In this document: piece after piece, positions 23,430 to 31,163 of the stretch
Layout of the letters: every line of letters starts with the position of its first letter
Numbering within the stretch: position 1 is the stretch's first letter
Origin: Lentzea tibetensis
Lineage (GTDB): Bacteria; Actinomycetota; Actinomycetes; Mycobacteriales; Pseudonocardiaceae
DNA length: 38,157 nucleotides
Assembly (NCBI RefSeq): GCF_007845675.1
Contig: NZ_VOBR01000047.1
Span: forward strand, 1-38,157
Reading direction: 5' to 3'
Made by a program: the position numbers and the translations under genes
Notes under the pieces: generated by a model
Database searches by the model: none
Told to the model about the DNA's origin: nothing
What the model saw: only the letters and a program-made list of their open reading frames with translations

Positions 23430-26400
23430 GTGTTCTTCCGGGTACTGGGTGCCGTCGGCGTCGTCCGTTCCGACGGCGCGCCGGTCGTGCTCCGTGCGGC
23501 GAAGCAACGCGTGCTGCTGTCCGCGCTGCTCCTCAACGCCAACGAGTGGGTGCGCGGCGACCAGCTGATCGACTTCATCTGGGGCGAGACGCCGCCGAGA
23601 TCGGCCGTCGCGAACCTCAAGACGTACGTGTGGGAGCTGCGCCGCCTCCTCGCCGAGGACCGGATCACCAGCGGCCAGGGCGGTTACCGCATCGCCGTCG
23701 CGCGCGACGAGCTGGACGTGTTCGTCTTCACCGACCAGGTGCGGCACGAGGAGTTCGCCGAGGCCTTGTCGCTGTGGCGCGGTGAACCGTTCGGCGAGTT
23801 GGCCGCGGGCGGCGTGGACGCGGTGCGCGGCAGGCTGCTGGAGTCGTGGTTCCACGCGCAGGAGGGACTCGCCGCCGCCGAGCTCGCGGCCGGCAGGCAC
23901 GCCCACGCCGTGGCGGCGCTGCGCGGGCTCGTCGCCGACCACCCGTTCCGCGAGGAGTCGCGCGGGATGCTGATGATGGCGCTGTACCGGGCGGGCAGGC
24001 AGGCGGAGGCGCTGGAGGTCTACGAGGACGGCCGCCGCGTGCTCGACGAGGAGCTCGGTCTGCTTCCCGGCGCCGAGCTGCGCAGGCTGCACTCCGAGAT
24101 CCTCAACCAGGACGTCGCACTGGACCTGCCGCGCCGCGTGCCGGTTCAGCTGCCCGCGGACGTGCGCGGCTTCACCGGCCGCGACGAGATGCTGCGCATG
24201 CTGGACGACGTGCTGGCAGGCACCTCGACGACCGTCGTGGTGTCCGCCATCGCGGGCACCGCCGGTGTCGGGAAGACCGCGCTGGCCGTGCACTGGGCGC
24301 ACCGCATCCGCAAGCACTTCCCGGACGGCCAGCTCTACCTGAACCTGCGCGGCCACGGCGCCGGCTCACCGCTCACGCCGGTGCAGGCGCTGGAGCGGTT
24401 GCTGACCGCGCTCGGCGTCGAGTCCGGCAAGTCCGTCGACGTCGACGAAGCCGCCGCCGCGTACCGCTCGGCACTGGCCGACCAGCGCGTGCTCGTGGTG
24501 CTGGACAACGCGTTCGACGCCGACCAGGTCCGCCCGCTGCTGCCGGGAACGCCCGGCTCGCTGGTGCTGATCACCAGCCGCAACCGGCTCGACGGCCTGG
24601 TCGCGCGGGACGGCGCGCAGCGGCTCGTGCTGGACGTGCTGAGCCGCAGGGACGCGCGCGGCGTGCTGGAGCAGGTGCTCGGCGCGTCACGGGTCAGCGC
24701 GGAACCGGAGGCCGTGCGCGAGCTGGTCGAGCTGTGCGCGCGGCTGCCACTGGCGTTGCGCATCGCGGCCGCGAACCTCCTGGCCAGGCCCGGACGTTCG
24801 GTCGCGGACTACGTCACCGAGCTGCGCGGCGGTGACCTGCTCGCCGCGCTGACCGTGCCCGGCGACCCGGACACGGCCGTCCGCGCCGCGCTCGACCTGT
24901 CGTACACGGCGATGGATCCGTTGGCGCGCAAGCTGTTCCGGCTCATGGGCCTGGTGCCTGGCCGGGACATCACACCTTCCGCGGTCACCGCGCTCGCGGA
25001 CATCTCCCAGCGGGACGCGGTGACCGGGCTGCAGGCCCTCGCTGCCGCGCATCTCGTCGACGAGCACGCGACCGGCCGGTTCACGTTCCACGACCTGCTG
25101 CGGCTCTGCGCGCTCGAGCGGTGCCGCGAGGAGGACCCGGTCGAGGCGCGCAACGCCGCGCTGGAGCGGATGGCGCTGCACTACGGGCTGATGGCGCGCG
25201 ATGTCATGCGCACGGTCGACCCCCGGCCGTACCGCGACCTGCTTGCCGGCGAGGGCACCGAGTTCCCCGACGAGCAGGCGGCCATGACGTGGCTCGACCG
25301 CGAGATGGCCAACCTCGTCGCCGTCGCGCAGGAGTCCGCGCAGCGCGGCAGCATCACCGTCGCCACCCAGTTGTGCGTCGCGCTCAGCAGCCACTTCGAG
25401 CGGCACCGCACGATGGTCGAGTGGATCGGCACCACCGAGGCGGTGCTCGCGGGGGCGTGCCGGGTGAACGACCTGACCGCGCAGGCGTACGGGTTGATGG
25501 GACTGGCCAGCGCGTACTGGAGCCAGTGCGAGTACAAGCAGGCGCTGGTGCTGCTCGAACAGGCCCGGCCGATCGTCGAGGCCGACGTGGAGATGCTGCG
25601 CACCCCGCTGCTCGCCAACTTCGGGCGCACCTACATCTCGATGGGGCGGCTGCGGGACAGCGCGGACTGCTACCGGCAGCTGCTGGAGCTGGCGCGGCAG
25701 ACGTCGAACCTGCCGTCACTGGTCGGCGCGCTCGCGATCTACGGCGACGTGCACTGGGAGCTCGGCGAGCTGCACCGGGCCTACGAGCTGCACACCGAGT
25801 CCATCGCGGTCGCGCACAGCGCCGGACTGCGCACCGGTGTCGCGCTCGGCGAGACCCACGCTGGCCGGTCCGCACAGGCACTCGGCCTGCTCGACCAGGC
25901 CGTCGAGCACTACCTCACCGGGCTCGACCTGTGCCGCGAGCAGGGCGACCCGGTCGAGGATGCGGGCAACCTCGCCAACCTCAGCGGCGCCTACCGCGAC
26001 CTCGGCCGGTACGACGACGCGCTGCGCACGGCACGGGAGTCCCTCGCGATCTCCACCCGCATCGGGATGCCGCGCACCCAGACGAGCGCGCGGCACGTGC
26101 TCGGCTCGACCTACTTCCTGCTGCACCGGTACGACGAGGCGCGCGTGGAGCTGGAGACGGCGCTCCACCTCTCGTCGTCGCATCCGCGCGGCCGCTGGGA
26201 CACCCTGGTCTCGCTGGCGGACCTGCACCACGCGCTCGGTGCGGCGGAGCGGGCACGTGACCTCGCCGAACAGGCGTTGGCAGGCAGCCGCGAGACCGGC
26301 CACCGGCTGATCTACGCGGAGGCGCTGCGGGTGCTCGCGGAGATCGACGGCGGAGAGCTCCAGCGCCTGGACGAAGCGCTGGAGCTGCACCGGCTTTCGG

Positions 26401-26450
26401 GCTATCGGTTGGGTGTGGAGCGCGTGCTCAGCTCTTCGCGTAGGTCATGA
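23430..26450 (+). CDS. AfsR/SARP family regulator with NB-ARC and TPR domains
   Basis: This 1006-residue regulator has four parts. Residues 1-90 form an OmpR-type winged helix. Residues 95-240 form the bacterial transcriptional activation domain (BTAD; FHAQEGLAAAELAAGRHAHA segment). Residues 250-540 form an NB-ARC/STAND ATPase with Walker A GTAGVGKTAL (about 276-285), Walker B VLVVLDNAF (about 353-361) and the LVLITSRNRL sensor. Residues 640-1000 form TPR repeats. Proteins of this type activate secondary metabolism or stress genes after ATP- and ligand-driven switching. The GTG at 23430 gives a complete winged helix, though no ribosome site is visible. No biosynthetic cluster is seen next to it, so the target is unknown. 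Its end overlaps the convergent reductase gene by 23 bases. Confidence 0.92.
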   Translation: MFFRVLGAVGVVRSDGAPVVLRAAKQRVLLSALLLNANEWVRGDQLIDFIWGETPPRSAVANLKTYVWELRRLLAEDRITSGQGGYRIAVARDELDVFVFTDQVRHEEFAEALSLWRGEPFGELAAGGVDAVRGRLLESWFHAQEGLAAAELAAGRHAHAVAALRGLVADHPFREESRGMLMMALYRAGRQAEALEVYEDGRRVLDEELGLLPGAELRRLHSEILNQDVALDLPRRVPVQLPADVRGFTGRDEMLRMLDDVLAGTSTTVVVSAIAGTAGVGKTALAVHWAHRIRKHFPDGQLYLNLRGHGAGSPLTPVQALERLLTALGVESGKSVDVDEAAAAYRSALADQRVLVVLDNAFDADQVRPLLPGTPGSLVLITSRNRLDGLVARDGAQRLVLDVLSRRDARGVLEQVLGASRVSAEPEAVRELVELCARLPLALRIAAANLLARPGRSVADYVTELRGGDLLAALTVPGDPDTAVRAALDLSYTAMDPLARKLFRLMGLVPGRDITPSAVTALADISQRDAVTGLQALAAAHLVDEHATGRFTFHDLLRLCALERCREEDPVEARNAALERMALHYGLMARDVMRTVDPRPYRDLLAGEGTEFPDEQAAMTWLDREMANLVAVAQESAQRGSITVATQLCVALSSHFERHRTMVEWIGTTEAVLAGACRVNDLTAQAYGLMGLASAYWSQCEYKQALVLLEQARPIVEADVEMLRTPLLANFGRTYISMGRLRDSADCYRQLLELARQTSNLPSLVGALAIYGDVHWELGELHRAYELHTESIAVAHSAGLRTGVALGETHAGRSAQALGLLDQAVEHYLTGLDLCREQGDPVEDAGNLANLSGAYRDLGRYDDALRTARESLAISTRIGMPRTQTSARHVLGSTYFLLHRYDEARVELETALHLSSSHPRGRWDTLVSLADLHHALGAAERARDLAEQALAGSRETGHRLIYAEALRVLAEIDGGELQRLDEALELHRLSGYRLGVERVLSSSRRS

Positions 26451-26991
26451 ACGCGACCCCGCTGTCGAACCGCCGGACGTCGGTGAGCTGGAACCGGCTG
26501 GTGTCGACCTTGCCGTCGAACAGCCCGATGCCCGCACCGAACACGACCGGGTGAAGCTTGAGCAGCAGGCCGTCGATCTCCGGGAGCAGCTCGGCGGCCA
26601 GCCTGCCGCCACCGCACAGCCAGATGTCCGCGCCGTCCTCCTGCTTGAGCTCGCGCACCTTCTCCAGCGGGTTCGTGGAGATCACCTCGACGTCGTCAGG
26701 GGTGCCGGTGATCGTGCTGGAGATGACGTACTGGCGCAGGTGCGCGTACGGGCTCGGCAGCCCGCCGGGCACCTGGTAGGTGTTGCGGCCCATGAGGACG
26801 GTGTCGAAGTGCCGGTTCGGCGCGTCGGTGATGCCGACCATCTCCCGGAACTGCACGGGCAGCGTCTCCGGGTACTCCTCCGTGAGCGCCTGCATGTGGT
26901 CGCCCTCGAAGACGAACCCGTCGAACGTGCCGTCCTCCGCGGCGATGAACCCGTCGAGCGTCGTCGCGACGTAGTAGATCAGCTTTCGCAT
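26428..26991 (-). CDS. Dihydrofolate reductase family protein (RibD C-terminal-like)
   Basis: This 187-residue protein has the RibD-C/DHFR-like fold. It begins RKLIYYVATTLDGFIA (the usual start of the family), has the central VLMGRNTYQ segment (about 65-73), and the nucleotide-binding IWLCGGGRLAAELL stretch (about 123-136). It probably binds NADPH and reduces a small substrate; true DHFR activity is unlikely. GAGAGGGG precedes the ATG. It is divergent from a TetR gene, and both share a 70-base region holding a palindromic operator, so the pair probably forms a repressor-target module. Confidence 0.88.
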   Translation of the reverse strand: MRKLIYYVATTLDGFIAAEDGTFDGFVFEGDHMQALTEEYPETLPVQFREMVGITDAPNRHFDTVLMGRNTYQVPGGLPSPYAHLRQYVISSTITGTPDDVEVISTNPLEKVRELKQEDGADIWLCGGGRLAAELLPEIDGLLLKLHPVVFGAGIGLFDGKVDTSRFQLTDVRRFDSGVAFMTYAKS

Positions 26992-27011
26992 CAGGTTCCC
27001 CTCTCGCTGTA

Positions 27012-27045
27012 ACCACTACGAGCATAGTACTCTGGCCGTAGTGGT
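27012..27045. promoter_or_regulatory. TetR operator with two overlapping promoters
   Basis: ACCACTACG (27012-27020) and CGTAGTGGT (27037-27045) are perfect 9-bp inverted repeats with a 16-bp centre. The centre holds a -10 for the TetR gene (TACTCT, 27028-27033) and a -10 for the divergent reductase (TACTAT on the minus strand, 27029-27024). A protein bound here would block both promoters. Confidence 0.7.
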
Positions 27046-27060
27046 CAAGGAGGTTTTGCG

Positions 27061-27624
27061 ATGCGGCGAAATCCGGAGCGACGCGGCCTGCTGCTCGACG
27101 CGGCGGTCGAGGTGCTCGCGCGCGAAGGCGCGCGCGGGTTGACCTATCGCGCCGTCGACACCGAGGCCGGGGTGCCCGCGGGCACGGCGTCCAACTACTT
27201 CCCCAACCGGGACGACCTGCTGCACCAGATCTCGGTGAAGATCCACGAGCGGCTGATGCCGTCGGAGGAGTCGATCGAGGAGTCCCTCGCGCTGCCGAGG
27301 GACAAGCGCCTCGTCGAGCGGTTCATGCACGACATCGTGGCTCGCGCGGACGCCGACCGGGCCTCGTACCTGGCGATGATGGAGCTGCGGCTGGAGGCGA
27401 CCAGACGGCCGTCGCTGCGGACTGCGCTGACCAAGACGATCTCCGACAACCTCGACTTCAACATCGGGTTCCACGTCGAGGCCGGGCTGCCGGGGGACCG
27501 GACCACGGTCGTGCTGCTGTACCTCGCGATGAGCCAGCTGATCGTGGAGCGCCTGACGCTGCCCGACGTTCTGTCCACTGTGGACCAGGATGCGCTGGTC
27601 GCCGCGATGGTCGACCGGTTCTGA
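27061..27624 (+). CDS. TetR family transcriptional regulator
   Basis: This 187-residue repressor has an N-terminal HTH (LTYRAVDTEAGVPAGTASNYF, beginning about residue 26, ending in the typical YF) followed by a helical ligand-binding domain. The ribosome site AAGGAGG (27047-27053) is near perfect, 7 bases before the ATG. An operator with 9-bp arms spans its promoter and that of the divergent reductase gene at 26991, so it probably represses itself and that gene. A strong terminator follows the stop. Confidence 0.88.
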   Translation: MRRNPERRGLLLDAAVEVLAREGARGLTYRAVDTEAGVPAGTASNYFPNRDDLLHQISVKIHERLMPSEESIEESLALPRDKRLVERFMHDIVARADADRASYLAMMELRLEATRRPSLRTALTKTISDNLDFNIGFHVEAGLPGDRTTVVLLYLAMSQLIVERLTLPDVLSTVDQDALVAAMVDRF

Positions 27625-27635
27625 CCGCTCGCGAC

Positions 27636-27675
27636 AAAGGCCCCTCGCGACTCGATCGCAAGGGGCCTTTTCGTT
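27636..27675 (+). terminator. Terminator between the TetR and DUF3017 genes
   Basis: AAAGGCCCCT (27636-27645) pairs with AGGGGCCTTT (27661-27670), extended by GCGA/TCGC after one mismatch, followed by TTCGTT. It has A- and T-runs on both sides and lies between convergent genes, so it can act both ways. Confidence 0.85.
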
Positions 27676-27681
27676 GGCGTG

Positions 27682-28011
27682 CTAGCGGGTCAGCGGCCCA
27701 CCGGTGATGGTGATCGCCACGATGATCACCGTGATGCCGAACGCGGAGTAGAGCAACGCGTCGACGGCCCGGCTGCGGATCGCGATCAGGCCGGCCTGCT
27801 CGTCCGTCACGAGCATGCGCAGCAGCGCGGCGAGCAGCAGCGCGATGCCGATGAGCACCGCGCCCTCGCGCCAGTAGTACATGACGATCCGCAGCAGGCC
27901 GAGCAGCGTCACGCCGAGCACGAGCGCGAACGGGAGGTGCTTCCCCGCGGCGGAGCGCCAGCGCTGCTCGGACATCAGTGCCGCCGCCTCGGTGTCGTCA
28001 GGCCGTCGCAT
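27682..28011 (-). CDS. DUF3017 membrane protein
   Basis: This 109-residue protein has three hydrophobic segments (about 26-44, 48-67 and 86-104) with the [17 protein letters not shown] start typical of DUF3017. The family is found in actinomycetes directly after folD, as here. It overlaps the folD stop by 14 bases; an ATG at 27975 is the alternative start. Function unknown; the pairing with folD suggests co-expression only. Confidence 0.8.
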   Translation of the reverse strand: MRRPDDTEAAALMSEQRWRSAAGKHLPFALVLGVTLLGLLRIVMYYWREGAVLIGIALLLAALLRMLVTDEQAGLIAIRSRAVDALLYSAFGITVIIVAITITGGPLTR

Positions 28012-28855
28012 CGCGACGCTCGGCGGCTTCGACGGTGTTGGTCAGCAGCATGGCGATCGTCATCGGGCCCGAGCCGCCGGGGATCGGCGCCAGGTGCCCG
28101 GCGACCTCCGCGACGCCGGGGTCGACGTCGCCGACCAGTCCGTTCTCGGTGCGCGTGATGCCGACGTCGACGACCGCCGCACCCGGCTTCACCATGTCCG
28201 CGGTGATCAGGCCGGGGCTGCCAGCGCCCGCGATAACGATGTCCGCGCGCCGCACCTCGGCCGCGAGGTCCTTGGTGCCGGTGTGGCACAGGGTCACCGT
28301 CGCGTTCTCGGAACGGCGGGTCAGCAGCAGACCGATCGGCCGTCCGACGGTCACGCCGCGGCCGACGACGGTGACGTTCGCGCCAGCGATCGGCACGTCG
28401 TAGCGGCGCAGCAGCTCGAGGATGCCGCGCGGCGTCGCGGGCAGCGGCGCTTCCTTGCCGAGCACGAGGCGGCCCAGGTTCACCGGGTGCAGGCCGTCGC
28501 CGTCCTTGGCGGGGTCGATGCGCTCGAGGATCGCGTTCGAGTCGAGGTGCTTGGGCAGCGGCAGCTGCACGATGTACGCGGTGACCGCCGGGTCCGCGTT
28601 GAGGTCGTCGATGACGGCCTCGAGCTCGGCCTGCGTGGTCTCCTCCGGCAGGTCGCGGCGGATCGAGTTGATCCCGACCTTCGCGCACGCCGCGTGCTTG
28701 CCCTTCACGTACGAGTGCGAGCCGGGATCGTCACCGACCAGCACGGTCGCCAGCCCCACCTGCACCCCACGGGCGGCGAGCGCGGCGACTCGCTCGCGCA
28801 GGTCTCCGAAGAGCGCGTCGCGGGTTTCCCGACCGTTCAGAAGCGTCGCAGTCAC
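27998..28855 (-). CDS. folD: Methylenetetrahydrofolate dehydrogenase/cyclohydrolase
   Basis: FolD interconverts 5,10-methylene-THF, methenyl-THF and 10-formyl-THF, and so feeds purN and purH. It has 285 residues with the catalytic Tyr49 and Lys53 (SHSYVKGK), the PLPKHLD substrate loop, the [11 protein letters not shown] dinucleotide-binding loop (about 165-175) and the C-terminal PGGSGPMT signature. The GTG at 28855 overlaps the stop of the upstream DMT gene (GTGA); GGGAGG lies 8 bases before it. It is the third gene of a four-gene coupled operon. Confidence 0.96.
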   Translation of the reverse strand: MTATLLNGRETRDALFGDLRERVAALAARGVQVGLATVLVGDDPGSHSYVKGKHAACAKVGINSIRRDLPEETTQAELEAVIDDLNADPAVTAYIVQLPLPKHLDSNAILERIDPAKDGDGLHPVNLGRLVLGKEAPLPATPRGILELLRRYDVPIAGANVTVVGRGVTVGRPIGLLLTRRSENATVTLCHTGTKDLAAEVRRADIVIAGAGSPGLITADMVKPGAAVVDVGITRTENGLVGDVDPGVAEVAGHLAPIPGGSGPMTIAMLLTNTVEAAERRDATA

Positions 28856-29850
28856 CTCCGCATCCTCCCACTCGGGAGCACGGCGACGACGACCGACACC
28901 AGGGTGAGCGCCCCGCCCACGAGCGTCGAGGTCGCCAGCTGGCCCCGGACCGCGTCGAGCGCGACGGCACCGGCGAGCTGTCCGCACACCGAGCACAGGC
29001 CGACCATCAGCACCCCGATGAACCGCACGGACCAGATCGCGCCGCCCACGCCGGCGATCCCCAGTGCGCCGCCGAGGTACAGCCACCACTCGCGGGGCAG
29101 CGCGTCCGGCAGGCCGCGCGCGGTGACGTCGACGCTCGACACCACGAGCAGTGCGAGGGTGCCGGTGGTGAAGTTGAGCAGCGTCGTCACGCCCGCGTTG
29201 CCCGACGCCTCGCGCACCAGGCCGTTGACCGCCTGCTGCCAGCCGAGCAGCCCACCGGCGATGAGCGGCAGCACGGCGAACCACAGCCTGCTCGGCTGGT
29301 CGAACTCGTGCGACACCGCGATCATCACGGCGACCACCGCGATCAGCGCGCCCGCGACGCGCGGGCCGGTCAGCGGCTTCGGCACGCCGGGGCCGAGTCC
29401 GGCGCGGTCGACGAGGAGGCTGCTCACGAGCTGCCCGGTCACCACGGCCACGGTGAACACGGCGACACCGATGGTCGCGACCGTCAGTCCCTGCGAGGCC
29501 ACCAGGAACGCACCGCACGTACCGCCGATGCACTGCCACCAGCGCAGCCGCCGCGTTCCCCCCGCGTTCCTTCCCTTTGCGGGAACGAACGGGGCCTCAC
29601 CTCGAGTTCCTCCCGATCGGGCGATGTGGACAGACGGGTTTCGCAACGCTGCGTACAACTTGGCGATGCCGCGGCGACCCGGTCGGGTCGTCGGCACAGC
29701 CAGCAGGAGGAGCAGCAGGCCGCCGACGAACGAGATCAGCGCGGCGAGGAAGCCGTCCTGCAGGACGCGGCCGAGCTCACCGATGAGCCGCCCCTGCACG
29801 GCGACCGCGACACCACCGAGCGCGGCGAGGAAGCAGCCGAGCGCCTTCAC
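28852..29850 (-). CDS. DMT family transporter (YdcZ-like) with insertion
   Basis: This 332-residue protein has about ten membrane spans in two homologous halves, each with an [14 protein letters not shown]-type WQ motif near the start of the half, as in the DMT_YdcZ family. The first half begins [22 protein letters not shown]. Residues about 71-101 are a hydrophilic stretch that breaks the usual short loop before RLRWWQ and looks inserted. The GTG at 29850 overlaps the stop of the MFS gene and its own stop overlaps the folD start (both GTGA). The cargo is unknown. Confidence 0.82.
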   Translation of the reverse strand: MKALGCFLAALGGVAVAVQGRLIGELGRVLQDGFLAALISFVGGLLLLLLAVPTTRPGRRGIAKLYAALRNPSVHIARSGGTRGEAPFVPAKGRNAGGTRRLRWWQCIGGTCGAFLVASQGLTVATIGVAVFTVAVVTGQLVSSLLVDRAGLGPGVPKPLTGPRVAGALIAVVAVMIAVSHEFDQPSRLWFAVLPLIAGGLLGWQQAVNGLVREASGNAGVTTLLNFTTGTLALLVVSSVDVTARGLPDALPREWWLYLGGALGIAGVGGAIWSVRFIGVLMVGLCSVCGQLAGAVALDAVRGQLATSTLVGGALTLVSVVVAVLPSGRMRR

Positions 29851-31046
29851 CGGCGCACCCGCAGCGCCAGGCCGGCCGCCAGCAGGGCGATCAGAGCCGC
29901 GAGAGCCGTCGCGGCCCACGCGCCGACGTGGTCGAGCAGCCAGCCGGCCACCGGGAGCGCGACCGCGCTGCCCAGGGTCTGCGCGGTCGACATCCAGCCG
30001 AACGCCTCCGCCTGCCGGCCCGCGGGGGCGAGTGACGCGATCAGCGAGTTGTTCGCCGCGATCGTCGGCGCGATCACCACGCCGCCGACGGCCAGGACCG
30101 CGGCGACCAGCCACGGCGACGACTGGTGGAACGCGGGCGCCAGCGCGGCCAGCCCGAGCGCGGTCAGCAGGATCCGCAGCGGGAAGCGCGGCGGACCCGT
30201 CCAGCGCGCCACGACCAGGCCGCCCAGCAGCGCCGCGCCGCTCCACACGCCCGCGAGCACACCGGCCAGCGCGGGCCGGCCGCCGTCGCGCGCCCACGCG
30301 ATCAGCACCAGGTCGACCGACACGATGGCCGCCACCAGCGCCATCGACACGGTCAAGCCCGACAACAACGGCCCGTCGCGCAGGAGATGCCCGCCGCCCG
30401 CGGCCCGGGGCAGCGGTGTGTCGACACCGGCCCGGCGCACCGCGACCGCGAACCCCAGCGCACCGGCCACCGCCAGCACGCCGCACAGCCACGTCGCCGA
30501 GCGCGGTGAGAAGAACGCCACCGTGAACGCCGCGATCGTCGGGCCCACCACGTACAGCAGCTCCTGCCACGACGCCTCGAGGGTGAACACGCGCTGCAAC
30601 GCCTGCCCCGAGGTGAGCCGGGGCCACGCCGCCCGCGCGATCTGCGCGACCGGAGGCATCGCCAGGCCCACCAGGACGGCGACCACCACGGCTAACGGCC
30701 AGTACGCACCCGGCAGCACCGACGGCAGCAATCCGAGCACGCCGATGCCCAGTCCGTACGACAGGGCCGTTGCGACGAGCAGCCGCGCCGCCGGGGCCCG
30801 GTCGGCCGCGCGCCCGCGCAGCGGTCCGGCGATCCCGAGCCCGATCGTGAGCCCGGCGCCGACCGCTCCGGCGACCGCGTACGACCCCGTCCAGCCGGCG
30901 ACGAGGAACGACAACGCGACCGGTGTCGCCGCCTGGTGCAGGCGGCCGAGCAGCGCCCACGCGAAGAGGGGGCGCAGTCCAGGGGTCGCGACGAGCATGT
31001 CGACACTGTGCCGGACAGCACCGACAAATCCTGTCGAGACGGTCAT
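29847..31046 (-). CDS. MFS transporter
   Basis: This 399-residue protein has about 12 membrane spans and the GPLRGRAADRAPAARLL loop (about 74-90) between spans 2 and 3, which is the motif-A region of the major facilitator superfamily. No substrate-specific motif is visible; an efflux role is the common default. A good promoter lies just upstream (31058-31086), making this the first gene of the operon with the DMT transporter, folD and DUF3017. The ATG at 31046 is used; an ATG at 30998 is possible. The leader would be only a few bases. Confidence 0.85.
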   Translation of the reverse strand: MTVSTGFVGAVRHSVDMLVATPGLRPLFAWALLGRLHQAATPVALSFLVAGWTGSYAVAGAVGAGLTIGLGIAGPLRGRAADRAPAARLLVATALSYGLGIGVLGLLPSVLPGAYWPLAVVVAVLVGLAMPPVAQIARAAWPRLTSGQALQRVFTLEASWQELLYVVGPTIAAFTVAFFSPRSATWLCGVLAVAGALGFAVAVRRAGVDTPLPRAAGGGHLLRDGPLLSGLTVSMALVAAIVSVDLVLIAWARDGGRPALAGVLAGVWSGAALLGGLVVARWTGPPRFPLRILLTALGLAALAPAFHQSSPWLVAAVLAVGGVVIAPTIAANNSLIASLAPAGRQAEAFGWMSTAQTLGSAVALPVAGWLLDHVGAWAATALAALIALLAAGLALRVRR

Positions 31047-31057
31047 GATCGGCTTTT

Positions 31058-31086
31058 TCGTTACGGCAGAACCGAGCTAAGGTCAA
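31058..31086 (-). promoter_or_regulatory. Promoter of the MFS-DMT-folD operon
   Basis: On the minus strand TTGACC (31086-31081) is separated by exactly 17 bp from TAACGA (31063-31058). The predicted start is about 5 bases before the ATG at 31046, so the message has a very short leader. Confidence 0.55.
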
Positions 31087-31163
31087 GGTCACCCGGATGG
31101 TTCGGCCGTTCGGCGTAGCGGTGGCCGTGTGCGATCCGGGGAGTTGCGAGAGAAGATGTCAGC

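Noticed and set aside
28852-31092. Single 746-codon frame on the minus strand joining the DMT and MFS regions
   Set aside because: Only its last 332 codons code (DMT transporter from the GTG at 29850); the upstream part is out of frame with the MFS gene, which uses another frame.
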